Of a stretch of 9,288 nt of DNA, positions 1 to 8,300 are shown one piece after another. Within the stretch, counting starts at the first letter, position 1. Each line of letters begins with the position of its first letter. This stretch comes from an uncultured Prevotella sp. (GTDB lineage Bacteria > Bacteroidota > Bacteroidia > Bacteroidales > Bacteroidaceae). The notes below the pieces were generated by a model. That model made no database searches, had not been told where the DNA came from, and saw nothing but the letters and a program-made list of their open reading frames with translations. The stretch lies in NCBI GenBank assembly GCA_902497035.1, contig CABVDL010000101.1, forward strand, positions 1-9,288, in the 5' to 3' direction. The translations under genes and the position numbers were made by a program.

Positions 1-5
1 GGTGA

Positions 6-140
6 CGCACAGCTCTACAAACTTTATCTGCTGCGCCCATTTTGGTGAACTTCGGTACATGGCCCAAAGCACAGATAGAGCTGTATTATTACCACGACGG
101 TATCATCAGGGCTTTCTGGAACGATTGCGAGCAGATTTAG
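6..140 (+). other. possible decayed or frame-interrupted 3' end of an unknown gene
   Basis: In the third forward frame, the stretch from 6 to the TAG at 138-140 reads like protein, with APILVNFGTWPKAQIELYYY followed by HDGIIRAFWNDCEQI. It has no ATG start and is preceded by an in-frame TGA at 3-5. The first frame is open from the window edge to a TGA at 46-48 (GDAQLYKLYLLRPFW). A gene running in from the left could therefore have been broken by a frameshift near 30-48. The aromatic, charged composition is better than expected for random AT-rich sequence, but I do not recognise a family. It could equally be non-coding DNA that happens to be open. Confidence 0.15.
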
Positions 141-158
141 GTGGTACGCATTATTTTA

Positions 159-171
159 TGCGCTCTGCGCA
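159..171. other. small hairpin, intergenic
   Basis: TGCGC-TCT-GCGCA forms a perfect 5-bp stem with a 3-nt loop, flanked by A/T-rich sequence on both sides (TTTAT before, ATTTTAC after). It lies beyond the end of the minus-strand phosphodiesterase gene. It could help end transcripts from either direction, but neither strand has a proper T-tract. Confidence 0.2.
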
Positions 172-208
172 ATTTTACGCTTTAGCGATTTTCGTCATGT
201 ACAGGCTT

Positions 209-227
209 GCCCCATAGGGAGTGGGGC
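209..227 (-). terminator. candidate hairpin just after the phosphodiesterase gene
   Basis: GCCCCA and TGGGGC (209-214 and 222-227) pair around a 7-nt loop. The hairpin starts 6 bases beyond the TAA of the minus-strand gene. Read on the minus strand it is followed by AAGCC rather than a run of T, so it is not a classical intrinsic terminator. It may be an RNA 3'-end stabiliser. Confidence 0.3.
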
Positions 228-233
228 CGTAGC

Positions 234-2306
234 TTATGCTTGTGCCGGCTTGGGATATTTTATTCTTGTGTGGTAGATGGCCTTAAGGCGCTCTATCAGC
301 ACCTGCTTGGCCACGGCGATGTCGTAGAACGTAATCTTGCACTCCTTGAAGAAGCCGTTCTCAATCTGCAGGTCGATAAGCTTGTTCACCATCTCCGAGA
401 TATTCTCCTCGGTATAGTCCTTCAGCGCGTGTGAGGCGGCCTCGCAGGTGTCGGCCATCATCAGTATGGCCTGCTCGCGCGTCGAGGGGTTGGGGCCGGG
501 GTAGGAGAAGGCCTCCTTGTCGATGACCTCGTTGGGGTGCGCGTTCTGGTACTTGATGTAGAAATATTTCGTCAGTCCTGTGCCGTGGTGGGTGAGGATG
601 AAGTCGATGATGACCTGCGGCAAGTTGTTCTCCTCGGCAATCTTCACGCCGTTGGCCACATGGGCGATGATAATCTGCGCGCTTTCCTTTTCGGTGAGGT
701 TGTCGTGCGGGTTGATGCCGCCCTGCTGGTTCTCGGTGAAGAATGCGGGGTTCTTCATTTTTCCGATGTCGTGATAGAGGGCGCCGGTACGCACGAGGGT
801 AGCCTTTGCGCCGATGCGGTTGGCTATCTCCGACGCTAAGTTGCCCACGGTGATGGAATGCTGGAAGGTGCCGGGTGCCACCTCGCTCAGCTGTCGGAGC
901 AGTCCCTTGTTGATGTCGGACAGTTCGATGAGCGTGATGACCGACGTGAAGCCGAACATCTTCTCCACGATAAACATCAACGGGTAGGCCAACAGCAGCA
1001 GTACGCCGTTGATGAGGAAGTGGTAGTACATGTGGATGTCGAACTCAAACTCCTGTCCGCTGTCCATGAGCTTCAGCGCGAGGTAGGTGATGCAGGTGGA
1101 GAGGGTGACGAGCAGAGCCGTCTGGAACACCTGCGAGCGTGACGACATCTCGCGCAGCGAGTAGATGGCCACCAGTCCCGCTACCGTCTGCACGACGATG
1201 AAGTCGAACTGATAGCGCAGCGCGCACGCCGAGACCAGCACCATCGTCATGTGGGTGATGAAGGCCGTGCGTGAGTCGAGGAAGATGCGCACGAAGATGG
1301 GAACCATCGCGAAGGGCAGCACATAGACCGAGAAGTTGAAGTAGCTGTTCTCCATCATCAGCGACACGAGGATGGGGAACAATGCGATGAACGAATAGAG
1401 CATCGTGACGCACCGCGGCTTGCTGAAGTAGTCGCGGCGGAAGAGCGAGAGATAGACGGTGAAGAGAAACACGAAGATAAACACGTACAGCCCGTAGCCC
1501 ACCATGCGGTAGGTGATCTGCTTGCTGCTGTCCTGCCTCCGCTGCATCTCCCTTTCGAGCGAGTTGAGCACGCGGTAGGTGTATTCGTCCACCATGTCGC
1601 CTTGTCCGATGATGCGCTGTCCGGCCATCACCATGCCCGAGGCTGGTGATATGCCCGACAGCAGGTCGTTGCGTGCCGTGTTGGTGCGGTTGCGGTCGAG
1701 CAGCAGGTTGGGCACGATATAGTCGGTGAGGTTGAGGCGCTGCATGAGCGGGCGCTCCGGCGCGAGCTGCTCGTCGCTCATCAGCTGCTCATAGGCCGAC
1801 ATCGTGGAGTAGACAGCCTTCACAGGCACGCTCTCGGCGTCCTTGCCGAAGATGACCCTTATCTCTCGCGTGGTGTCGGTGGAGAGCGTGTTGTAGCTGG
1901 GCGTCTCCATGATACCAGCCTGGTAGAAGTGGTGTATGCGCTCGATGATGGCGGCCTCGAAGCCGGTGGGCAGCCATCCCCTCACCTTCTCCAGCTCGCG
2001 CCTGAGATTGCCGACCTCGGTCTGCTCTATGGTCTCGTCGTAGTTGTAATAAGGCTGGAAAAGGTGGAGCAGCGAGTCCTTTTCCTTAGCCAGGGCCTCC
2101 TCTGTCTTGTAGACGGGGAAGTCGTATTTGGCGATGATGGTGCCGTAATGCCACGGCTCGCCGATGTCATAGATAAACTGCTTGCTCTCGTTTCGTGGAA
2201 GAAACCAGACGATGACAAACGTCGTCAGCAGCACCAGGCCGAAGTGTGCTGCGAGGTTGCGCCAATAGTGTTCCGGGCGATGGCCGGACAGATGAAATAT
2301 TCCCAT
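234..2306 (-). CDS. pgpH: 7TM-HD family cyclic di-AMP phosphodiesterase (PgpH/YqfF type)
   Basis: This 690-residue integral membrane protein is predicted to hydrolyse cyclic di-AMP through a cytoplasmic metal-dependent HD domain. An N-terminal membrane segment (about 17-37) is followed by a large extracytoplasmic 7TMR-HDED-like region (about 40-260). A bundle of hydrophobic helices then runs from about M268 to 455, and the HD domain from about 475 to 625. The metal-ligand pattern is complete: H483, H512-D513 (in LYHDIGKMKNP), H549, H573-H574 (ILTHHGTG) and D619 (MMADTCE). The order and spacing match characterised PgpH enzymes of Firmicutes. The ATG at 2304-2306 gives MGIFHLSGH and puts the first membrane helix at a normal distance. 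The gene is divergent from gltX. Substrate assignment comes from the family; activity on other cyclic dinucleotides cannot be excluded. No truncation or missing ligand was seen. Confidence 0.93.
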   Translation of the reverse strand: MGIFHLSGHRPEHYWRNLAAHFGLVLLTTFVIVWFLPRNESKQFIYDIGEPWHYGTIIAKYDFPVYKTEEALAKEKDSLLHLFQPYYNYDETIEQTEVGNLRRELEKVRGWLPTGFEAAIIERIHHFYQAGIMETPSYNTLSTDTTREIRVIFGKDAESVPVKAVYSTMSAYEQLMSDEQLAPERPLMQRLNLTDYIVPNLLLDRNRTNTARNDLLSGISPASGMVMAGQRIIGQGDMVDEYTYRVLNSLEREMQRRQDSSKQITYRMVGYGLYVFIFVFLFTVYLSLFRRDYFSKPRCVTMLYSFIALFPILVSLMMENSYFNFSVYVLPFAMVPIFVRIFLDSRTAFITHMTMVLVSACALRYQFDFIVVQTVAGLVAIYSLREMSSRSQVFQTALLVTLSTCITYLALKLMDSGQEFEFDIHMYYHFLINGVLLLLAYPLMFIVEKMFGFTSVITLIELSDINKGLLRQLSEVAPGTFQHSITVGNLASEIANRIGAKATLVRTGALYHDIGKMKNPAFFTENQQGGINPHDNLTEKESAQIIIAHVANGVKIAEENNLPQVIIDFILTHHGTGLTKYFYIKYQNAHPNEVIDKEAFSYPGPNPSTREQAILMMADTCEAASHALKDYTEENISEMVNKLIDLQIENGFFKECKITFYDIAVAKQVLIERLKAIYHTRIKYPKPAQA

Positions 2307-2333
2307 TATACCGCTCTTTATCCTATTTAGCTG

Positions 2334-2364
2334 CGAAAATACGAAAAATATCCGTTAAAACAGA
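2334..2364 (-). promoter_or_regulatory. candidate promoter of the phosphodiesterase gene
   Basis: On the minus strand TATTTTCG (2341 down to 2334) is one base off the Bacteroidetes -7 consensus TAnnTTTG. TCTG (2364 down to 2361) is one base off the -33 box TTTG, with a 19-nt spacer. The leader would be roughly 20 nt to the ATG at 2306. Both boxes are imperfect, so this is a plausible rather than firm call. Confidence 0.35.
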
Positions 2365-2374
2365 AAAAATATAT

Positions 2375-2382
2375 TAATTTTG
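2375..2382 (+). promoter_or_regulatory. gltX promoter -7 box
   Basis: TAATTTTG is an exact match to the Bacteroidetes primary sigma -7 element TAnnTTTG. It lies 21 bases before the gltX ATG, which would give a very short leader. No good TTTG -33 box is seen at the usual 19-21 nt upstream, where the sequence is AT-rich. There is no Shine-Dalgarno sequence before the ATG, as is usual in this phylum. Confidence 0.55.
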
Positions 2383-2392
2383 CAGCAAAATT
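2376..2392. repeat. perfect 8-bp inverted repeat over the gltX promoter
   Basis: AATTTTGC-A-GCAAAATT is a perfect palindrome with a single central base. It overlaps seven of the eight bases of the gltX -7 box and covers the expected transcription start. It could be an operator for a dimeric regulator, or a 5'-end hairpin if transcription starts early enough. It may also be chance in AT-rich DNA. Confidence 0.45.
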
Positions 2393-2403
2393 CACTATTC
2401 ATC

Positions 2404-3921
2404 ATGTCTGAAAGAAAAGTGAGAGTGCGTTTTGCACCCAGTCCTACGGGACCTCTTCACATTGGCGGCGTACGTACGGCGCTGTATAATTATCTTTTTG
2501 CGCGCCAGCACGGTGGCGAATTGGTATTCCGCATTGAGGATACCGACAGCAATCGCTTTGTGCCTGGCGCCGAGGACTATATCCTTGAATCATTCCGCTG
2601 GCTTGGCATCAAGTTTGACGAGGGCGTGAGCTTCGGGGGCAGCTACGGCCCCTACCGTCAGAGCGAGCGCCGCAAAATCTACAAGAAATACGTGCAGCAG
2701 CTGCTCGACAGCGGCAAGGCATACATTGCCTTTGACACGCCCGAGGAGCTGGCCGCGAAGCGCGAGTCGGTGCCCAATTTCCAGTACGACGCCCATTCGC
2801 GCATGCAGATGCGCAACTCGCTGTCGCTGCCTAAGGAGGAGGTGGACCGCCTGCTCGAGGCGGACACGCAATACACCGTCCGCTTCAAGGTGGAGCCGGG
2901 CGAGGAGATACATGTCAACGATATGATACGCGGTGACGTGTGCGTCAAGAGCGACATCCTCGACGACAAGGTGCTTTACAAGAGCGCCGACGAGCTGCCC
3001 ACCTATCATCTGGCCAATATCGTCGACGACCACCTCATGGAGATTACCCACGTCATCCGTGGCGAGGAGTGGCTGCCGAGCGCGCCGCTCCATGTATTGC
3101 TCTACCGTGCCTTTGGCTGGGAGGACACCATGCCGCGTTTTGCCCATCTGCCGCTGCTGCTCAAGCCCGAGGGCAAGGGCAAGCTGTCGAAGCGCGACGG
3201 CGACCGGCTCGGCTTCCCCGTGTTCCCGCTGGAGTGGCACGACCCCAAGACCGGCGAGGTGTCGAGCGGCTACCGCGAGAACGGCTATTTCCCCGAGGCC
3301 GTGGTCAACTTCCTGGCCCTGCTGGGCTGGAACCCCGGCACCGAGCAGGAGATATTCTCGCTCGACGAGCTGGTAAAAGTGTTCGACATCACGAAATGCT
3401 CGAAGAGCGGCGCGAAGTTCGACTATCAGAAAGGCATCTGGTTCAACCATGAGTACATCCTCCGCAAGAGCGACGAGGAGATAGCCAACCTCTTCGCGCC
3501 CATCGTGGCCAACAACGGTGTTGACGAGCCGATGGAGCGCATCACGCAGGTGGTGCACCTGATGAAGGACCGCGTGAGCTTCGTCAAGGAGCTGTGGCCG
3601 CTTTGCTCGTTCTTCTTCATCGCGCCGTCGGAGTACGATGCCAAGACGGTTAAGAAACGGTGGAAGGACTATTCGGCGCAGCAGATGACGGAACTCATCG
3701 GCGTGCTTGAGGGCATCACCGACTTCTCGGTGGCGGGGCAGGAAACCGTCGTCGAGCAGTGGGTAGCCGACAAGGGCTATAAGCTCGGCGACGTGATGAA
3801 CGCCTGGCGCCTGGCGCTCGTGGGCATCGGCAAGGGACCGGGCATGTTCGACATCTCCGCGTTCCTCGGCAAGGACGAGACCATCCGCCGCATGAAGGCG
3901 GCCATTGCCGCACTTGGCTGA
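2404..3921 (+). CDS. gltX: glutamate--tRNA ligase
   Basis: This 505-residue cytoplasmic class I aminoacyl-tRNA synthetase charges tRNA-Glu with glutamate using ATP. The Rossmann catalytic core begins at once with RVRFAPSPTGPLHIGG, in which H19-I20-G21-G22 is the HIGH signature. The KMSKS signature is K260-L261-S262-K263-R264. The C-terminal third (about 340-505) is the helical anticodon-binding part. The segment after KLSKR carries an extension with EWHDPKTGEVSSGYRE, which I take to be a lineage-specific insertion. The cysteine-rich zinc site of the E. coli enzyme is absent; the matching segment reads YIAFDTPEELAA. The ATG at 2404 was chosen because it starts directly before the conserved core; the upstream in-frame TTG at 2380 falls in the promoter. 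It is probably co-transcribed with the Kdo transferase gene 47 bp downstream. Whether it also charges tRNA-Gln cannot be decided from sequence. Confidence 0.97.
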   Translation: MSERKVRVRFAPSPTGPLHIGGVRTALYNYLFARQHGGELVFRIEDTDSNRFVPGAEDYILESFRWLGIKFDEGVSFGGSYGPYRQSERRKIYKKYVQQLLDSGKAYIAFDTPEELAAKRESVPNFQYDAHSRMQMRNSLSLPKEEVDRLLEADTQYTVRFKVEPGEEIHVNDMIRGDVCVKSDILDDKVLYKSADELPTYHLANIVDDHLMEITHVIRGEEWLPSAPLHVLLYRAFGWEDTMPRFAHLPLLLKPEGKGKLSKRDGDRLGFPVFPLEWHDPKTGEVSSGYRENGYFPEAVVNFLALLGWNPGTEQEIFSLDELVKVFDITKCSKSGAKFDYQKGIWFNHEYILRKSDEEIANLFAPIVANNGVDEPMERITQVVHLMKDRVSFVKELWPLCSFFFIAPSEYDAKTVKKRWKDYSAQQMTELIGVLEGITDFSVAGQETVVEQWVADKGYKLGDVMNAWRLALVGIGKGPGMFDISAFLGKDETIRRMKAAIAALG

Positions 3922-3927
3922 ACATTG

Positions 3928-3949
3928 GGCACTGCCGCACGGCAGTGCC
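3928..3949 (+). other. perfect hairpin between gltX and waaA
   Basis: GGCACTGCCG (3928-3937) and CGGCAGTGCC (3940-3949) are perfectly complementary over 10 bases with only CA between them, so about 9 pairs with a 4-nt loop can form. It begins 6 nt after the gltX stop and ends 19 nt before the waaA ATG. No T-tract follows (GGCTCACTTCC), so it is more likely an intercistronic stabiliser or processing or attenuation element than a full terminator. Confidence 0.6.
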
Positions 3950-3968
3950 GGCTCACTTCCTGAAAACT

Positions 3969-5204
3969 ATGTATTATATCTTTATCTTCCTTTATAATAT
4001 CGGTGTATGGATAGCCACATTCTTCAGCAAGAAAGTGCGGACGATGTGGCGCGGGGAGCATGAGACCTGGCGCATACTCGAGAAGAAGGTCATCCCAGAG
4101 GCGGAGTATGTGTGGGTGCATGCCGCCTCGCTTGGCGAGTTTGAGCAGGGACGGCCCATCATCGAGCGCTTCCGCCGCGACTACCCACAGTACAAGATAC
4201 TGCTGACGTTCTTCTCGCCCTCCGGTTATGAGGTGCGGAAGAACTATGCCGGCGCCGACATCGTCTGCTATCTGCCTATTGACACCATCGGCAACGCGCG
4301 CCGTTTCCTGCGCGCGGTGCGTCCCGTGATGGCCATCTTCATCAAGTATGAGTTCTGGTCCAACTACCTCCACGTGCTAAAGCACAGGCAGGTGCCGCTC
4401 TACAGCGTGTCGAGCATCTTCCGCCCCGGACAGGTGTTCTTCAGGTGGTACGGGCGCGGCTATGCGCGCGTGCTGAACTGTTTCACCCATTTCTTTGTGC
4501 AGAACGAGGAGAGCAAGCGGTTGCTCCACGGCATCGGCATCGACTGCGTGAGCGTGACGGGCGACACCCGCTTCGACCGCGTGTTGCAGATCAGGGAGGC
4601 CGGCAAGCGCCTGCCCGTCGTTGAGGCCTTTGTCGGCGACCGTCCCGGCCAGCGTGTGTTCGTGGCCGGCAGCTCGTGGCTGCCCGACGAGGAGATTTTC
4701 ATCAAGTATTTCAATGAGCACCGCGACTGGAAGCTCATCATCGCCCCTCATGTCATTGACGAGAGCCATCTGCAGCAGATAGAGGGTCTGCTGCGCCGCA
4801 AGACCGTGCGCTACACGCAGACCACGCCGGAGCGTGCGCGCGACGCCGAGTGCCTGATCATCGAATGCTTCGGCTTGCTGTCGAGCATCTACCACTATGC
4901 CACGGTGACGTATGTGGGCGGCGGCTTCGGCGTCGGCATCCATAATGTGCTGGAGGCCGCCGTATGGGGCAAGCCCGTCATCTTCGGCCCCAACAATCAG
5001 CATTTTCAGGAGGCGCAGGGACTGAAGGCATCCGGCGGCGGCTTTGAAATCCGCAATGAGGAAGACTTCGCCCGGCTGATGCGTCAGTTTGACGACGACA
5101 GTGCCTTCCTCGACAAGAGCAGTCAGGCCGCAGGCGCCTACGTCAAGGGCCTTTGCGGTGCCACCGATGCCATCATGCGAGAGATCGGGCCCCACTCCCT
5201 CTGA
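3969..5204 (+). CDS. waaA: 3-deoxy-D-manno-octulosonic acid (Kdo) transferase
   Basis: This 411-residue GT30-family enzyme (KdtA/WaaA) transfers Kdo from CMP-Kdo to the lipid A precursor at the inner face of the cytoplasmic membrane, the first step of the lipopolysaccharide core. An N-terminal hydrophobic anchor (about 2-19, YYIFIFLYNIGVWIATFF) precedes the N-terminal GT-B domain. VHAASLGEFEQGRP carries E57, which corresponds to the catalytic base glutamate of the family. The C-terminal nucleotide-sugar domain has the signature around Y315-VGGGFGVGIHNVLEAA (H325, N326, E329), then GKPVIFGPNNQHFQEA. The length is close to E. coli WaaA. The ATG at 3969 is preferred over the in-frame GTG at 3945 because that codon lies inside the intercistronic hairpin and the ATG leads straight into the anchor. 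The number of Kdo residues added cannot be told. It is the second gene of the gltX unit. Confidence 0.95.
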   Translation: MYYIFIFLYNIGVWIATFFSKKVRTMWRGEHETWRILEKKVIPEAEYVWVHAASLGEFEQGRPIIERFRRDYPQYKILLTFFSPSGYEVRKNYAGADIVCYLPIDTIGNARRFLRAVRPVMAIFIKYEFWSNYLHVLKHRQVPLYSVSSIFRPGQVFFRWYGRGYARVLNCFTHFFVQNEESKRLLHGIGIDCVSVTGDTRFDRVLQIREAGKRLPVVEAFVGDRPGQRVFVAGSSWLPDEEIFIKYFNEHRDWKLIIAPHVIDESHLQQIEGLLRRKTVRYTQTTPERARDAECLIIECFGLLSSIYHYATVTYVGGGFGVGIHNVLEAAVWGKPVIFGPNNQHFQEAQGLKASGGGFEIRNEEDFARLMRQFDDDSAFLDKSSQAAGAYVKGLCGATDAIMREIGPHSL

Positions 5205-5223
5205 AGTGCCTGTGGCACCTCAG
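5201..5223 (+). other. hairpin containing the waaA stop codon
   Basis: CTGAAGTGCC (5201-5210) and GGCACCTCAG (5214-5223) form a 10-position stem with a single A-C mismatch and a TGT loop. The TGA stop of waaA (5202-5204) is inside the left arm. It is followed by a second hairpin with a T-tract. The pair may stabilise the 3' end or reinforce termination. Confidence 0.5.
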
Positions 5224-5230
5224 AGTACCT

Positions 5231-5257
5231 GCCTCCCCACCCAGGGAGGTTTTTTTT
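5231..5257 (+). terminator. rho-independent terminator of the gltX-waaA unit
   Basis: CCTCCC (5232-5237) and GGGAGG (5244-5249) form a 6-bp GC-rich stem, extendable by a G-T pair, with a 6-nt loop. Eight consecutive T follow (5250-5257). This is the only textbook intrinsic terminator in the window. It lies 27 nt after the waaA stop and separates the core unit from the LRR gene. Confidence 0.85.
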
Positions 5258-5314
5258 GCTATCTGTTAATTTCCCCCTTGCCACGTTTATTTATTATTAA
5301 ATCATATAGGTAAT

Positions 5315-5346
5315 TTTGATATAGTCCTTATTTTTTTGTTCTTTTG
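5315..5346 (+). promoter_or_regulatory. candidate promoter of the LRR gene
   Basis: TTTG at 5315-5318 matches the Bacteroidetes -33 box. A 20-nt spacer separates it from TTCTTTTG (5339-5346), one base off the -7 consensus TAnnTTTG. This would start transcription about 25-30 nt before the ATG. An alternative -7 box, TAATTTTG at 5311-5318, matches exactly but has only TTTA at its -33 position and would give a longer leader. The -7 region shares TTTTGCAGC with the gltX promoter. The rest of 5258-5376 is AT-rich with no further feature seen. Confidence 0.5.
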
Positions 5347-5376
5347 CAGCGCGTTGAAAAAAATATACATTATAAA

Positions 5377-8300
5377 ATGGTTATGAAAACAGAAAGAGAA
5401 AATTGTGCTACGATATTATTTTCTCGGCTGCGCAAAGGACAGGCCTTTAAGATTGCCTTTGTATTTATTGCGCTGCTCCTGACAAATATTTCGCCGATGT
5501 CTGCAGCCCTTAAAGGTGACAAGTTCGTTATTGACGGTGTCAGCTATCAAGTAATAGATGAAACGAACATGTACGTCTGTGCTTTGGGCATAGACTATTC
5601 CAACACAAAATCGGAGGTGGACATCCCCCAGACCGTAACGAACAAAGATGAGAAGTTTACCGTTACCCAGTTTGGAGGTTCGTGGGAAGAGAATTATCAG
5701 GTCAAGGTAATCAAGCTGCCATCCACAGTGACAACCATCAACTCCATGGCTATCAGTGGAAACAACAGCCTGACCGATTTCTATATTCCCTCCTCGGTGA
5801 CCACCATCAACAAGGATTTTGGCTCTGTGGCTACCCATTTCCCAAAGTTCCATGTAGAAGGTTCTAATTTTTATGCTGACGCCAATGGAGTGCTGTACAG
5901 TGCCGACAAGACGGTGCTATATGCCGTGCCGTCGTCGGCAACAGTCACTGATGGTAAATACACCTTCCCCGATGGCGTGAAGTCCATTCTCAGTGAGGTG
6001 ATTGCCGGCATGAGCGGACTGACGACGATTGGCATACCGGCATCGCTGGAGTATATCGCCAGCGGCGCATTCACCAACAGCAATAATAATATAGCAGCGG
6101 TGAATGTAGATGTTGGCAATACACACTTCAGCGTCGCTGACAATGGCGCACTCATCAAGCTCAATGCTTCCGGTAACGGAGCCGATACACTCGTCTATTA
6201 TCCTAAAAACCATGCAGGCGAGACCTTTACAGTTCCGGACAACGTGACGGTGCTTTTGCCCAACTGTATCGCTTACAACAGCAATGTCACCACTGTCAAC
6301 CTCAATAAGACCATCACCACAGCTACGGGTGCGCTGACCAGTCTTCACAATCTTACCACGCTCGGCATTTCCGCCTCCGTAACGAAACTCGACGGTTTTA
6401 CGTCCGATTGTCCTAAGATTAGTGCCTATAACATTGACGAGGGCAACACCGTGTATGAATCGAAAGATGGTATCGTATTCACCAAAGACGGAAAGACATT
6501 GGTGCTCTATCCGCCAGCCAGGCCTGATACGGTTTATACTGTGCCGGAAGGAACGACGACAATTCCTGAGAACACCTTTAATAATTGCCCGTTGCATAAG
6601 CTGACGATAGCATCTACAGTTACGAGCCTGACCGGGGGCAGTATTGCTAATATGCCAAACCTGACAGAACTTGACTTCGCGCCAAATTCACAAATTACAT
6701 CTCTGTGGTGGCAGATGATTATGTCCCTTCCTAAGCTTAAGAAGATCATTCTCCCCGCCTCAGTGACGGAAATGGACGAAAGGGCAATCCGCGACTGTCA
6801 GAGCCTGGAAGAGATTGTCGTGCCGGACGGATCTAAACTTAAAACACTCAACTCAGGTTGTCTTAGCGGTACTCCAGCCTTGAAGCATTTCACTTTCGAG
6901 GGTTCTTCTGTGCTGACGACTATCGGCAACGAGGTGTTCAGTGGTATGACCAGTCTGGAGTCCTTTACCATTCCAGCCACGGTGACAAGCATCGGCCGCA
7001 GTGCGTTCAAGGGCTGCACCAACCTGAAGAAGTTGACCTTCGCCAAAGGCTCACAAATCAAGACTTTAGGCAACGGTTGTTTTGCGGAGTGCGGCTTCGA
7101 CTCCATTGCCCTGCCTGACCAGATAGACAGTATTGGCGCTGAGGCTTTCCGTAGTTGTACGCAGTTGAAGACGGTACATCTGTCTTCGACGCTGAGAGCC
7201 ATCAATCCAACGGCTTTCAAATGGTGCACGGGCATCACGTCTTATACCGTTGACGAGAGCAATCCTTACTTCTCTTCCACACACGGCATGCTCTGCGATA
7301 AGGCGAAGACTACGTTGATGCTCTTCCCTGCAGGACTGGCAAACGATGAGGCTACGGTCATCCCGCCTTCCATCACTGCCATCGGCGACCATGCCTTCTA
7401 TGACTGCACCAACCTCACTAATGCCGTCATCCCGCAGAAGGTGACGAAGATTGGCGCGCGCGCCTTCGGTCTCGACAACAGTCTGAATAGCATCACCCTT
7501 CTCTGCGACAACGTTATAGCCCCGGAGAACGTGGAAACATCAACCAACACCATGAGCTTTGATGATGGCTCATTGGGAGGTGAGACGACGAATATGTTCA
7601 ACAATATCACCCTGTACGTTCGCAAGGACCTGGAGAGCGCTTACCAGAACAGCAGCTTCTGGAAGAAATTCAAGGCCATCAAGACATCTTTCACCGTGCA
7701 GCATCCCGGTGGCAGCTCTGACGAGACCGATGAGTTTTTGCCATTGTCGCAGAAAGGTCTTCTGCTCATCAGCACCAAGAGCAAGACCCCTGTCTATGTG
7801 GCCCCGCAGGAGGTAGTCAACAGTGGCGATGAGGCTGAAAGCAGCTATAAGCGTAATGTGAACATGATTGACAACTATGCCTTTGAGAACTGCGACGGCA
7901 TCAAGGAGGTTGTACTGAAGAATAATATCTATTCCATCGGTGCCCTGGCGTTCTATACGAAGTTGAAGTCGACGACTGCTAATGGCACTACCACATACAG
8001 TCCTGACGCAACAAGCATTCAGGATGTCGTCTTCTGCGGCAGCAAGGCGCCGGAGGTGATGATGAGCGATTATTATGAATTGGATAAGGCCGGCGACTAC
8101 TATGCCTTCTCCAAGGACCAGAAGATATATGTCAAGAAGAGCGTGGTCGGAGAATACAAAACGGCTATGGCTCATTTCGATAGTCAGATTGACTACAAAA
8201 TCCCCGGACTGAGCATCAGCAACACCTATGGCACTTTCTGCCGTGAGTTTGACACCGACCTTTCCGACTTCTATAAGACGAACAAGAATGCCAATGTGGC

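Noticed and set aside
2590..3558. Long minus-strand open frame (322 codons) opposite gltX
   Set aside because: It lies fully within gltX, whose signatures are unmistakable. Its composition (rich in L, V, H, R, A) is what the reverse strand of a GC-rich coding gene yields, and no family motif is visible.
3945..3968. GTG start of waaA eight codons upstream
   Set aside because: The GTG is in the right arm of the intercistronic hairpin. The added residues PAHFLKT are not typical, and the ATG at 3969 leads directly into the membrane anchor.
4377..5195. Minus-strand open frame (272 codons) opposite waaA
   Set aside because: It is a shadow of the Kdo transferase reading frame in GC-rich DNA. No start context or recognisable domain was seen.
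216..5200. 13-nt inverted match GGCCCCACTCCCT between 216-228 (minus) and 5188-5200 (plus)
   Set aside because: One match of this length is about what chance gives in 9 kb on both strands, and one copy is inside the waaA coding end. It is not treated as an attachment site.
5344..5376. TTG start of the LRR gene
   Set aside because: It overlaps the predicted -7 box, so it would lie outside the transcript. The ATG codons at 5377 and 5383 are suitable.
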